The position numbers were made by a program, and so were the translations under genes. Under the pieces are notes generated by a model that saw only the letters and a program-made list of their open reading frames with translations, searched no databases and was not told the origin of the DNA. Positions 42,123-51,115 of a DNA stretch of 64,000 nt are shown here, one piece after another. The number at the start of each line of letters is the position of its first letter. The first letter of the stretch is position 1. This DNA comes from CAISCU01 sp051861545 (GTDB taxonomy: Bacteria > Bacteroidota > Bacteroidia > UKL13-3): assembly GCA_051861545.1 (NCBI GenBank), contig JBIMKP010000005.1:87438-151437 (forward strand), written 5' to 3'.

Positions 42123-42773
42123 TTATTGCACATGCACACATTTGTACTTTTGTGTATGTTTTAATTCACCTGTTTTTAGGTTAACAATTTGTTCTTCAGC
42201 ATAACCAATGTTTTGTAGATTATCTTTCATCTCTTCTTCACAGTTAGGAAGTTTTGTTTGATCTGATATATCTCCTTTACTGATTATTACAAAAATGATT
42301 AGATTTTCTTTTTCAATTTTATATTCTTCTTGGTAAAAAAAATCATAAATGCTTTTTCCATCTTCTGCTTTAACAACATGTAAATATTCTTCTATGCTAG
42401 ATTCTGAGCCATCATTACCAACTAAAAAGAAATTTCCAACTTTTTTATGAATAGCTCCTCCACGTTCGTAACTTACACCATTTTTGTTGTTCTTTACTAT
42501 GTTAGTTATACCATCTCTCTCTCCATCATTATACCTGATTTCACTTACAGTATAATCGCCCATTACTTCAATAGTTGTATCTAAATAAGTAACTTCTAAT
42601 GCATCTTCACTGATTAGTTCATTAGCGGAATTTAAATTGTTGATACTATCTTGTTGTGCTTTAATACTTGCAGAATCAATAGTGTTTTCTGCCGGTGTGC
42701 TTGAATTTGAGCCACATGAAGCTAATAGAAAAAGTGAGAAAAGAAGAATGAGGCTTGATGATGATTTTAACAT
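42123..42773 (-). CDS. Lipoprotein, duplicated copy 2
   Basis: 216 residues, paralogue of the gene at 41011 (same lipobox LASC, same body). Differences cluster in the C-terminal third. Divergent from the intact DUF1456 gene. The two copies have stayed in frame, so both may be expressed. Function unknown. Confidence 0.65.
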   Translation of the reverse strand: MLKSSSSLILLFSLFLLASCGSNSSTPAENTIDSASIKAQQDSINNLNSANELISEDALEVTYLDTTIEVMGDYTVSEIRYNDGERDGITNIVKNNKNGVSYERGGAIHKKVGNFFLVGNDGSESSIEEYLHVVKAEDGKSIYDFFYQEEYKIEKENLIIFVIISKGDISDQTKLPNCEEEMKDNLQNIGYAEEQIVNLKTGELKHTQKYKCVHVQ

Positions 42774-43005
42774 GGTTTTTAATTTTCTGCAATTAAACTA
42801 TAAAACCTGATAAATGGAATAGTTTAGGAAATGCTAAAGTTTAGTGCTATAAAAACGGATTTTATAAGAATGATAATTGGAAATTTAATTCGGCTTCATG
42901 TGCAAAGACGCTAAAAATCCAATGTCTTTCTTAAGTTTGTAGGATGAATAACAATGATATCATTCGCCGAGTTAGGTATACATTTAATTTTAATGATTCA
43001 AAAAT
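42127..43005. repeat. Tandem duplication, unit 2
   Basis: Second copy of the segment at 41015-41893; contains the complete lipoprotein gene, the divergent intergenic region and the beginning of the intact DUF1456 gene. The 233 bp between the units hold the T9SS tail and the hairpin. Confidence 0.9.
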
Positions 43006-43411
43006 GTTGGAACTATTTGCAGAAGGCGGCGCTTTGGTAGATAGAGAAACTTTAAGTAATTGGCTAAAAAAAGACGAGGATCCTGATTTTAAACCTATTT
43101 ACGACAAAGATTTAGCTGCTTTTTTGAATGGGTTTATTATTTTAAAAAGAGGAAAAAAGGAAGGTGAAATTCCTAATCCAGAAAAGAGTTTAAACAACAA
43201 TTTGATTTTTAGGAAACTCAAAATTGCTTTAAATTTAAAAGATGAAGATATTTTGGAAATACTTAAACTTGCCGATTTCCAATTTGGCAAACATGAGTTA
43301 AGTGCCTTGTTTCGAAAACCCGATCAAGATAAATTTAGGGAATGCAAAGACCAAGTTTTACGTAATTTTTTATTTGGTATGCAATTGAAATACCATGGAA
43401 AAGAAAAGTAG
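42944..43411 (+). CDS. DUF1456 (YehS-like) family protein
   Basis: 155 residues with two copies of the DUF1456 unit: NNDIIRRVRYTFNFNDSKMLELF...GGALVDRETLSNWLKKDED and NNLIFRKLKIALNLKDEDILEIL...GKHELSALFRKP, as in E. coli YehS. Cytoplasmic, function not established. The 5' end was duplicated to 41832. Confidence 0.88.
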   Translation: MNNNDIIRRVRYTFNFNDSKMLELFAEGGALVDRETLSNWLKKDEDPDFKPIYDKDLAAFLNGFIILKRGKKEGEIPNPEKSLNNNLIFRKLKIALNLKDEDILEILKLADFQFGKHELSALFRKPDQDKFRECKDQVLRNFLFGMQLKYHGKEK

Positions 43412-43433
43412 ATTGACTTGAACAAATGAGGCC

Positions 43434-43925
43434 TTAGTATTTTTGCAATTCATCATGTACAAAATCTAGACGAATTCCTGCTGTTTTTAGCATCAGTTCA
43501 CTTTCGCTTCCAGCATGGTATTTTCTTTCACAAACAACTCTTTTTATTCCGCAATTGATAATTAACATGGCACATACCCTGCAAGGTGTCATTCTGCAAT
43601 ACAAAGTTGCACCATCTAATGCAACACCATTTTTAGCTGCTTGACAAATTGCATTTTGTTCGGCATGAACTGTTCTTACGCAATGTTCTGTAATGCTATC
43701 ATCTTCATGAATCATTTTTTTCATTTGATGACCCACTTCATCACAGTGAGGCAATCCTATTGGTGAACCCACATATCCTGTAACTAATAATTGGTTGTCT
43801 TTAGCAATTACACATCCACTTCTACCTCTGCCACATGTTGCTCTTTTGCTAATGGCATCCATTACTTCCATAAAGTATTCATCCCAAGTAGGTCTGATAT
43901 AATTGCTATCCGCGTTTGAACTCAT
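43434..43925 (-). CDS. Deoxycytidylate (dCMP) deaminase family protein
   Basis: 163 residues from the ATG at 43925; the frame stays open upstream to 44033, but the extra 36 residues do not resemble the family. Zinc-dependent deaminase motif HAEQNAICQAAKNG with PCRVCAMLIINCGIKRVV, plus TCGRGRSGCVIAKDNQLLVTGYVGSP. Family members convert dCMP to dUMP for thymidylate synthesis. Confidence 0.88.
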   Translation of the reverse strand: MSSNADSNYIRPTWDEYFMEVMDAISKRATCGRGRSGCVIAKDNQLLVTGYVGSPIGLPHCDEVGHQMKKMIHEDDSITEHCVRTVHAEQNAICQAAKNGVALDGATLYCRMTPCRVCAMLIINCGIKRVVCERKYHAGSESELMLKTAGIRLDFVHDELQKY

Positions 43926-44162
43926 GCGCCAAATGTCTGAAATATTTTTTAATACATTTTGTTTGTGGCTGACAATTTTGGAAATTCTTATGATAGGCAT
44001 TAAATTTTTTGAGTATTCTGTTATAAAATTCATAACAAGTATCAGTTTTATTAAACGATAGATATCTTTATATCAATAATTTGTCGGGAATTTGAAATTT
44101 TTTTTAAATTTTGAGGAAATTAATTTGTTTCCCATTTTTTTATTTATTTTGGGACCAATCCA

Positions 44163-46112
44163 ATGAAGAAAATTCTACCAATCATTCTTTTCACTCTTTT
44201 AGTTAAACTCTCATTTGCTCAGATCGATTCTTTGGAAGAAGCGAGGAATATTATCAGGCATAGAGAGGTTTTCGAAAAGTTAAAATCTAATCCAAAGGAA
44301 GAGAGACTAATAGAATTTTTGGAAACCCTTGCTGAACATTCATATCGTTCAACTATTGCTTTAAAGGAGTTGAAATATTATATCAATGAATTTGATAAAT
44401 TCTACGATAAACATCCAGAGTTTCTTCACACAAAATATTTATTAAATTTTTCAAGAGCAGTGATGGAAATGTATATTGGTCATTCTGCCGAGTTTCATAC
44501 TATTATTGAACAAACAGAAGAAGAATTAAAAGAAAGGAAACGTTACAAAGAATTGTTTAATTTAAACCTCAAGGTTTGCCATTATTTATCATCTATAAAT
44601 CAGGTTAAAGAAGCAAAAAGACATTTCTACCAAAATGAAAAATTATTAAGTGATTTAGAATTTGCTGGATTGAAAAATTTTGATGGTTATGAAGCCATTC
44701 AATTAGCCAATTCATTTGGGATGCTTTTTAAAAATGAGGAACAATTAGATTCTGCAGAGAAGTACTTTCGAATAGGATTAAACAGAGCTAAAACTGATAG
44801 TAATAGAATTTGGATAGGAATCATATCAGGAAATTTAGGAAGCATTTTGGCTAGCAAAGGTTATTATGCAATGGGGGAGAAATTATTAATTATAGATAAA
44901 ACTGAATCTATACTTTCAAATCAAATTACCAGTGCAATCAATGCTATATTTACATTAGTCGATATTAAATTGTCTCAGAACAATGTAAAGGAGGCCGAAA
45001 TTTATTTAAATCAGGCAGATTCATTAATAAATGCTTATTCAACAAATAATGAAGAAGAGAAAAGTTTTTATAACATAGAAATAACGAGTAAATTAGGGGC
45101 ACTTCAATTGTTGAAAGGAAACAAAATTGAGTCTCTTAAAAATATGCAGAAGGCTTATCTCGCATTAAAAAGCAGGTATAAGAATAAGTTGTTTTTAACT
45201 TCTAATTTAAATAGTAAACGATTTGCCTTTGAGGAAAATGTAAGCAAAATCTCTGAGCTAGAAGATAAATCGAACAGGAGAAAGTACATTATATTTTTCA
45301 TCATTATAATTGTCTTTTGGTTGATTATGACACTATTTAATCAAAGAAAATTCAATAAAAAGTTAAAAGAAAAGAATAGTCAAATTGAAGAACAGGCGAA
45401 AGTTTTACAAGAGTTAAATGCACAAAAATCTAAATTGTTTTCGGTAGTGGCACACGATATGAGGAGCCCTTTTGCTAACTTAAGAAACTTAATTGATTTA
45501 CATGCAGATAAGGCTTTGAGTGATGAAGAGTTTTTGTTGTTTTGTAAGGATATAAATAAGTCAATTCATGGCCTATCTGGTACTTTCGAGAATATCATGA
45601 GTTGGGCAAAGGTTGGCATGGAGCAAGGAATTAAGGTTAATATTGAAAGCTTGAATTTTGCCTCAATCATTTCAGAAATCATCCTTCAAATAAAACCCAT
45701 TTGTGAGGTAAAATCAATTTCAATTCAGTACACTGAAAATGCCACAAAAGAGTTTTTAGCAGATAAAAATCTAATGTTGGTTGTTTTACGTAATTTAATA
45801 CATAATGCCATTAAATTTTCACATGCTGGTTCAAAGATTTCAGTAATTTATTCAGTGAATGCTGATAACAATGGTGAGGCATTGATTGAAATTATAGATA
45901 AAGGAATTGGTATAGATGATGAAATGCTAGATAAGCTTAATAATAGTAATTCAAAGCTTAGTTTAAATGGCACACAAGGAGAAAAGGGAAGTGGTTTAGG
46001 ATTAATGATTTGTAAGGAATTTATCCTTGCAATGAATGGTCGTTTGAAAATTGAAAGTAATATAGGTGAAGGAAGTACTTTTACAATTTCTTTGCCATTA
46101 TCAAAACAGTAA
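44163..46112 (+). CDS. Sensor histidine kinase with periplasmic TPR-like region
   Basis: 649 residues. Signal peptide (ends SFAQ), helical repeats to ~370 (TPR-like: EEQLDSAEKYFRIGLNRAKTDSN), one membrane helix at ~374-393, coiled coil, then HisKA with His431 in FSVVAHDMRSPFANL and an HATPase with NLIHNAIKFS, IDKGIGID and GEKGSGLGLMICKEF. The phosphoacceptor partner is not adjacent. Overlaps the convergent gene at 46081 by 32 bp. Confidence 0.88.
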   Translation: MKKILPIILFTLLVKLSFAQIDSLEEARNIIRHREVFEKLKSNPKEERLIEFLETLAEHSYRSTIALKELKYYINEFDKFYDKHPEFLHTKYLLNFSRAVMEMYIGHSAEFHTIIEQTEEELKERKRYKELFNLNLKVCHYLSSINQVKEAKRHFYQNEKLLSDLEFAGLKNFDGYEAIQLANSFGMLFKNEEQLDSAEKYFRIGLNRAKTDSNRIWIGIISGNLGSILASKGYYAMGEKLLIIDKTESILSNQITSAINAIFTLVDIKLSQNNVKEAEIYLNQADSLINAYSTNNEEEKSFYNIEITSKLGALQLLKGNKIESLKNMQKAYLALKSRYKNKLFLTSNLNSKRFAFEENVSKISELEDKSNRRKYIIFFIIIIVFWLIMTLFNQRKFNKKLKEKNSQIEEQAKVLQELNAQKSKLFSVVAHDMRSPFANLRNLIDLHADKALSDEEFLLFCKDINKSIHGLSGTFENIMSWAKVGMEQGIKVNIESLNFASIISEIILQIKPICEVKSISIQYTENATKEFLADKNLMLVVLRNLIHNAIKFSHAGSKISVIYSVNADNNGEALIEIIDKGIGIDDEMLDKLNNSNSKLSLNGTQGEKGSGLGLMICKEFILAMNGRLKIESNIGEGSTFTISLPLSKQ

Positions 46113-47253
46113 TTAAGCTTGGAAGCCAGGCAATAATAAAGGCAATTGGTAAGCTTTTAAAAAGAATAAATAGAACATATTCATCATTTCGGATGATATT
46201 AAAACTACCGTGAAAATAAACCCGCATCAATGCACCAATTGTAATTGAAACAATAGTCATTCTTATGATATCTATAGGATAAGAAGTAAGAACGAAAAAG
46301 GCTATGCTGAGGAATAAAGGGATTATAAAATTGTGTTTCTTAGTCTCAATATATTGCCAAATCTTGTATTCAAAATCCGATAAGAAAAAGTTCAATTCTG
46401 GCATAGGCTCAACAATTTTCATATTTGCTTCTTCTGTATCTTCTTTATCAAAAGCATAATCTTCGGCTACATTTAATGGATTTTGTTGCATAAGGAAACA
46501 TAAATGCCAGTAAACTTTCGGGAATTTATCGCAAAAGGCCTGCGGTACTTCAAAGAAATTTTCAATACAAACAGAAAAAAACTCAGCTTGATTTGTTCCT
46601 CCATATTCTCGGAAGAAGTCTTGTTTCGCATTTCTTATCTGTGTAAAAGTACTTGCTCCATGTGCTTCCCAATCATCGTAATAATGAAATAACCTGAAAT
46701 TGTCCTCATAGCTATCATTTACACTTAATCTAAGAATATGTGCGAATTCATGTAAGCCGAGATTATATGTTGCAGTATCTGGTTCGTATCCACTAACAAA
46801 ATCTTCCCAAGAAAGAAAAACGGCGCCATTGCCCATGGCAAGTCCTTTTACCCATGCTTCGGATAGCTTGCTGTAAAATACTCCCGGGAAAATTATAACG
46901 CCTTTTAAATTTGGTATGAGTGGATTACTGAAACCAAATGTTAATTGAGCAATACATCCTGAGATTAGAATTTTCACCTCCTCAGTTATCACAAAACCTT
47001 CTCTTTCCTGAAATTCAATTTCAGATTTAATGAGGAAGGTTCTATGTGCAAATTTGTGTTTTCCTTTTTCGCTTAATCCTTTATAGTAAGGGTTTTTGCT
47101 TTCAAGCAGTTTATTGTATTCATAAAAGCCTGCAAAATTGCTAAACGATTCACCGTACTTTTCTTTTTCTCCAAAAACTTTAAAGCGAACGATTCCCCAA
47201 ATGATTACAAATACATAGAATATTATTTCATGTATAGGAATAGTATAATTCAA
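46081..47253 (-). CDS. M90 (MtfA-like) zinc metallopeptidase
   Basis: 390 residues. N-terminal membrane helix (IIFYVFVIIWGIVRF), then the peptidase domain with GLHEFAHIL (His168, Glu169, His172) and ESFSVCIENFFEVP-type Glu downstream; two more membrane helices at the C-terminus. MtfA-type peptidases titrate regulators in other bacteria. Co-oriented with and 4 bp from the flotillin gene, suggesting a membrane-protein quality-control unit (inference). Confidence 0.8.
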   Translation of the reverse strand: MNYTIPIHEIIFYVFVIIWGIVRFKVFGEKEKYGESFSNFAGFYEYNKLLESKNPYYKGLSEKGKHKFAHRTFLIKSEIEFQEREGFVITEEVKILISGCIAQLTFGFSNPLIPNLKGVIIFPGVFYSKLSEAWVKGLAMGNGAVFLSWEDFVSGYEPDTATYNLGLHEFAHILRLSVNDSYEDNFRLFHYYDDWEAHGASTFTQIRNAKQDFFREYGGTNQAEFFSVCIENFFEVPQAFCDKFPKVYWHLCFLMQQNPLNVAEDYAFDKEDTEEANMKIVEPMPELNFFLSDFEYKIWQYIETKKHNFIIPLFLSIAFFVLTSYPIDIIRMTIVSITIGALMRVYFHGSFNIIRNDEYVLFILFKSLPIAFIIAWLPSLITVLIMAKKL

Positions 47254-47257
47254 AATA

Positions 47258-49174
47258 TTATTCCTGTTTTTTATCCTGAACTTCCTTTGCTTTTTTTGCT
47301 AAAACATCGTCTAGTAATTGCATACCAAGTAATCCGCTAATGGCGCCATTTGTGCCATCTCCAGAACCTGAAATCAATACATCAGGAATAATTTTTACAC
47401 CTTGATTTCCTATAACTTCTGTTACTTTTAATTTGGTAAAGTTGTCGCCTCCCATAGCCGAAACAGATAGTTTGTATGCTTCAGCATTTGATTTTCCAAT
47501 TGCTAAAATTTTCTCAGCTTCAGCATTACCTTCAACTGCAATTTTCTCAGCTTCAGCATTTGCAAGTGCTTTAATTTTAGCTGCATCTGCATTTGCAATT
47601 AATTTGGTTTTTTCAGCTTCAGCTCCTGCAATTACTTTTAGTCTTTCAGCTTCTGCTGTTGCTTGAATTTTTACGCTACTTGCTTCTCCTTCTGCTTTTT
47701 TAACAGCAGCATCTGCAACTCTTTGTGCAATCCAAACACCTTGGTCCGATTTTACAATTTCTTTTTGCATATCGGCAATTGCAGTTTCTTTTTCTAAAGT
47801 CTGACGAGTTTGTTCTGCTTTTTTCTGAGTTTCAAATGTTACATTTTGTTCTTCTGCAAGTTTTCTATCGGTTAATGTTTTCATCAAACTTTCTGGTGGT
47901 ACAATGTCTCCAATCAATGTATCAACTCCGTTTACATTGTATTGCTCCAAAACTCTTCCAATATGCATTTTAGCAGACTCCTGTCTTTCTTTTCTAGTTC
48001 CCAAGAAAGCAATAACATCGCTGTCTTGAGCTGAGTTTCTAAAGTAGTTTCCAATAGTTGGTTCTAATACTTGGCTAACCAAATTATTCATATTACCAAA
48101 ACGAGCAATTACTTTTGGTGCTTCAGTTGTAGGAATATGAATGATTTGAGATACGTCTAAATTAAAAGGGAAACCATCTTTTGAACGAACGGTTATTGTA
48201 GAAAGGTTTTTATCTAATTGATGTGATTCACTTCTGGCGCTTGCCCAGTTAAGAACAAGGTTTGTTGTTGGAACCAATTCAACTCTCATGATAAAGGTGT
48301 TTACAGGATACTTACCTGGTCCGAATGGTTCTGCCCAAACACCTTTTTCGCCCTTACTTACAATATTACCATGTTTAAATTCACTACCACTTAAATCAGT
48401 TCCTTCATTGCCAACATAACTTATAACAACACCAACATGACCAATAGGAATTTCGGTCATTTTAATTTGTTCAACCTGCACAAACCAAGGATTTAGATAA
48501 TAAGAACCGGCTAATATTACCTGAGGTTGAAGTCCTTTATTACCACCACTATTTAAGAAGGAACCAACATCTTGGAAATTATTATGACCACCAATTTGTT
48601 TACCTGCTATACTACCTTCTTCAATAGGTTGTCCATCTAATGTTGTAACAATACCAACCATGTTTTCTTGAATGATGGTCATATCAACAATAATTACATC
48701 AAACAAAAAAGCATTGATACGATAAGTACCGGCAGTAATAAAAGCAGCTTGTCGACCTTTACAACCTCCATTTTGTAGAAACATTTCAGCGCTTTGAAAT
48801 GCATCACATTCTATTTTACGAGCGAGGATATGTCCTGTTGGAAGCTCATTACCATCTTTTGCAACAAACAAACCAATTTTACCTTCCGGAATTACAGTTA
48901 AGGCTTGCATGGTAATTTCATATTGCCAAATCCATTTCCAGAAGTATATTCCTGGTGCAAGGGTTTGAGCCTGAAAACCTGCTTCACCTTCTAAAGCAAT
49001 GATTCTTCCATCAGGCAATTCTCTTTTATCTCCAAAAAGCACAAATTTCTTGGTAACCAATCCAATTCTGTCTTCAGGAACAATGACTATTCCAAGTAAA
49101 ACTCTGAAGGTAAATTTGTAAAAAATAAGCAGTAACACAGGCACTGCAATTGAAATGATAGTAGTAAGTTCCAT
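47258..49174 (-). CDS. SPFH/flotillin-like protein
   Basis: 638 residues. An N-terminal membrane helix (LTTIISIAVPVLLLIFYKFTF), several beta-rich repeats, an SPFH/band-7 segment around ~300-420, and a long alanine/glutamate-rich coiled coil (AEAERLKVIAGAEAEKTKL, AEKIAVEGNAEAEKILAIG). Oligomerises at the membrane to form flotillin-type domains. Longer than classic flotillins because of the N-terminal repeats. Confidence 0.82.
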   Translation of the reverse strand: MELTTIISIAVPVLLLIFYKFTFRVLLGIVIVPEDRIGLVTKKFVLFGDKRELPDGRIIALEGEAGFQAQTLAPGIYFWKWIWQYEITMQALTVIPEGKIGLFVAKDGNELPTGHILARKIECDAFQSAEMFLQNGGCKGRQAAFITAGTYRINAFLFDVIIVDMTIIQENMVGIVTTLDGQPIEEGSIAGKQIGGHNNFQDVGSFLNSGGNKGLQPQVILAGSYYLNPWFVQVEQIKMTEIPIGHVGVVISYVGNEGTDLSGSEFKHGNIVSKGEKGVWAEPFGPGKYPVNTFIMRVELVPTTNLVLNWASARSESHQLDKNLSTITVRSKDGFPFNLDVSQIIHIPTTEAPKVIARFGNMNNLVSQVLEPTIGNYFRNSAQDSDVIAFLGTRKERQESAKMHIGRVLEQYNVNGVDTLIGDIVPPESLMKTLTDRKLAEEQNVTFETQKKAEQTRQTLEKETAIADMQKEIVKSDQGVWIAQRVADAAVKKAEGEASSVKIQATAEAERLKVIAGAEAEKTKLIANADAAKIKALANAEAEKIAVEGNAEAEKILAIGKSNAEAYKLSVSAMGGDNFTKLKVTEVIGNQGVKIIPDVLISGSGDGTNGAISGLLGMQLLDDVLAKKAKEVQDKKQE

Positions 49175-49373
49175 AGGTTTAAAATAAACAGTAAAATTAA
49201 TTAAAAATTGGAATTTATTGTTTCATGCAACTATTCTTTTACAAAGAATTAGAAATTATTGTTTCTCGCAAATTGCAATTGATTATTTTTATTATATGCT
49301 ATTTTTTTGAAGCTTTAATCACTTAAAGCAATTAGAATTAGATACTGCTTAGGCTGAGTTTTGTATTCGATAA

Positions 49374-49943
49374 ATGAATACGAATATGATTAAATTAGCT
49401 TTTCAAATTGTTATGATTATTCTAAGTTCGGATTTAATATCCGGATTGTTCCATTGGTGGGAGGATGCTTATGGAAATCCCAATTGGAAAATTCTAGGTA
49501 AACATGTAGTTATACCTAATTTGTTGCACCATACAGAACCCAGAGCTTTTTTAAAAGGGAATTATTGGCAGAGAAACAATACTGCAATTATTTCAGCTAT
49601 TATTTTAATTGGAATTCCTGCTTGTTTTGGATGGTTTAGTTGGTTCTATACTATAAGTATTCTTCTTGCTTCCCAATCGAATGAGGTGCATCGCAAAGCC
49701 CATCAAACAGATAAAGAAAATGGCAAATTGATTTGTTTTCTGCAGCGGCTTGGTTTTATGCAATCAAGAAAGCACCATGGTTGGCATCACAAGGCTCCTT
49801 ATGATTGTAATTATTGTATTCTAACAAATTACCTGAATCCCATTTTAAATGCAGTTCAGTTTTTTCCTTCGATGGAAAAATTTATCGAATTAGTATTCAG
49901 AATAAAACCATTGAGAGCGTCTTCTATTCGTGGAGGAAAATAG
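49374..49943 (+). CDS. CarF/TMEM189 (PEDS1)-type lipid desaturase
   Basis: 189 residues, usual length for bacterial CarF. Four histidine clusters match the family: His27 in GLFHWWED, His44 with H52-H53 in GKHVVIPNLLHHTEPRAF, H106 and H110 in NEVHRKAH, H134-H135 and H138-H139 in RKHHGWHHKAPYD. In myxobacteria and animals this di-iron enzyme forms the vinyl-ether bond of plasmalogens. Membrane-bound. Followed by a terminator. Confidence 0.85.
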   Translation: MNTNMIKLAFQIVMIILSSDLISGLFHWWEDAYGNPNWKILGKHVVIPNLLHHTEPRAFLKGNYWQRNNTAIISAIILIGIPACFGWFSWFYTISILLASQSNEVHRKAHQTDKENGKLICFLQRLGFMQSRKHHGWHHKAPYDCNYCILTNYLNPILNAVQFFPSMEKFIELVFRIKPLRASSIRGGK

Positions 49944-49948
49944 TATTC

Positions 49949-49987
49949 AAAAAGGGGTATAAATTTATTCGATTTGTACCCCTTTTT
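49949..49987. terminator. Bidirectional intrinsic terminator
   Basis: AAAAAGGGGTA (49949-49959) pairs with TACCCCTTTTT (49977-49987). Lies between the convergent CarF-like and pirin genes. Confidence 0.85.
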
Positions 49988-49988
49988 A

Positions 49989-51113
49989 TTAAGCTTTTTC
50001 TTCTAAAGTTCCATCTGCGTGCTTGGCAAATCTACCTTTATTACGCGGGTGTACTTGGTCCATTCTCGACCATGGCCAGCCGCCAAATTGCGTGCGGTGG
50101 TAATCTTCAAAAGCTTGGTTTATTTCTTCTTTGGTGTTCATTACAAATGGACCATATTGTATGACTTTTTCTCCAATAGGTTTTCCTTGTAACAATAAGA
50201 TTCTTGTTAAACCTTTACCTGCTTTTAAGCGAATACTTTTATCAGATTGAAGACTAACAGAATGATATTTTTTTATGATTTGTCCTTCAAGGTTTAAGTC
50301 ATCTCCTTCATAGAAATATACTTTTCTATTGATACCTTTTGATGCAGCAGGAATGCTCCATTCAGCTCCTTCTTCCAAAAAAATATTCCATACCGCAACT
50401 TCATGTGCAGGATTGGCAGCCCATGAATTTGGAGGTGGCTGAAGTGCTTTATGTTTACCAATACTTCCAGCTATAACCTCTATTGTGATTTGCTTTCCGT
50501 TTTTATCTTTTTCCTTGATTTTTGGAATTGATTCTGCCCACAACATTTTAAAGTGAGGTTCAACCATTTTTTTTGCTGCAGGAAGGTTAATCCAGATTTG
50601 AAATAACTCCAATGGATTTTCTTTATCCTGTTTTAAAAGAGGAAACATTTCTGAGTGTTGAACTCCTTTTCCTGCTGTCATCCATTGCACATCACCATTG
50701 CCATATCTTCCAGCAGCACCAAGTGAGTCAGCATGGTCTACTAAACCTTTTCTAACAACTGTAATGGTTTCAAATCCCCTGTGTGGATGTCCAGGAAAAC
50801 CAGGTACTTGACGACCATGATACATCCTAAAACCATCTTTAATTATAAAGTCATCACCCAAGCTCCTTCCTGATAAAGAAGTTGCTGGTCCCATAGCTAC
50901 ATTACCTTTCGGAAAATTGTCTTCGTGATGCACACAAAATAGGAATGGATCTAGTGTTTCCCACTGAAATCCCATGGCTTCAATGTCTAAAATAGCTGAT
51001 GAATTTTCCATACTTTTTTTAATTGTATTAGCTGCATTTTCGAATGGAATGGTAAGTGCTGTGCCTAAACCAATTCCTAATCTTCTTAAAAAACTTCTTC
51101 TTTCTAATCCCAT
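49989..51113 (-). CDS. Pirin-family protein with Tat-like signal
   Basis: 374 residues. Pirin cupin motifs HPHRGFETITVVRKG (metal ligands) and GDVQWMTAGKGVQHSEMFP, plus a second cupin half; conserved tail FVMNTKEEINQAFEDYHRTQFGGWPW. The N-terminus is ERRSFLRRLGIGLGTALTIPF, a twin-arginine signal, absent from ordinary pirins, so the protein may be exported folded. Starts 2 bp from the GH38-like gene end and probably follows it in the transcript. Confidence 0.85.
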   Translation of the reverse strand: MGLERRSFLRRLGIGLGTALTIPFENAANTIKKSMENSSAILDIEAMGFQWETLDPFLFCVHHEDNFPKGNVAMGPATSLSGRSLGDDFIIKDGFRMYHGRQVPGFPGHPHRGFETITVVRKGLVDHADSLGAAGRYGNGDVQWMTAGKGVQHSEMFPLLKQDKENPLELFQIWINLPAAKKMVEPHFKMLWAESIPKIKEKDKNGKQITIEVIAGSIGKHKALQPPPNSWAANPAHEVAVWNIFLEEGAEWSIPAASKGINRKVYFYEGDDLNLEGQIIKKYHSVSLQSDKSIRLKAGKGLTRILLLQGKPIGEKVIQYGPFVMNTKEEINQAFEDYHRTQFGGWPWSRMDQVHPRNKGRFAKHADGTLEEKA

Positions 51114-51115
51114 CT

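Noticed and set aside
47433..47666. Alanine/serine-rich plus-strand frame
   Set aside because: Mirror of the repetitive coiled coil of the flotillin gene.
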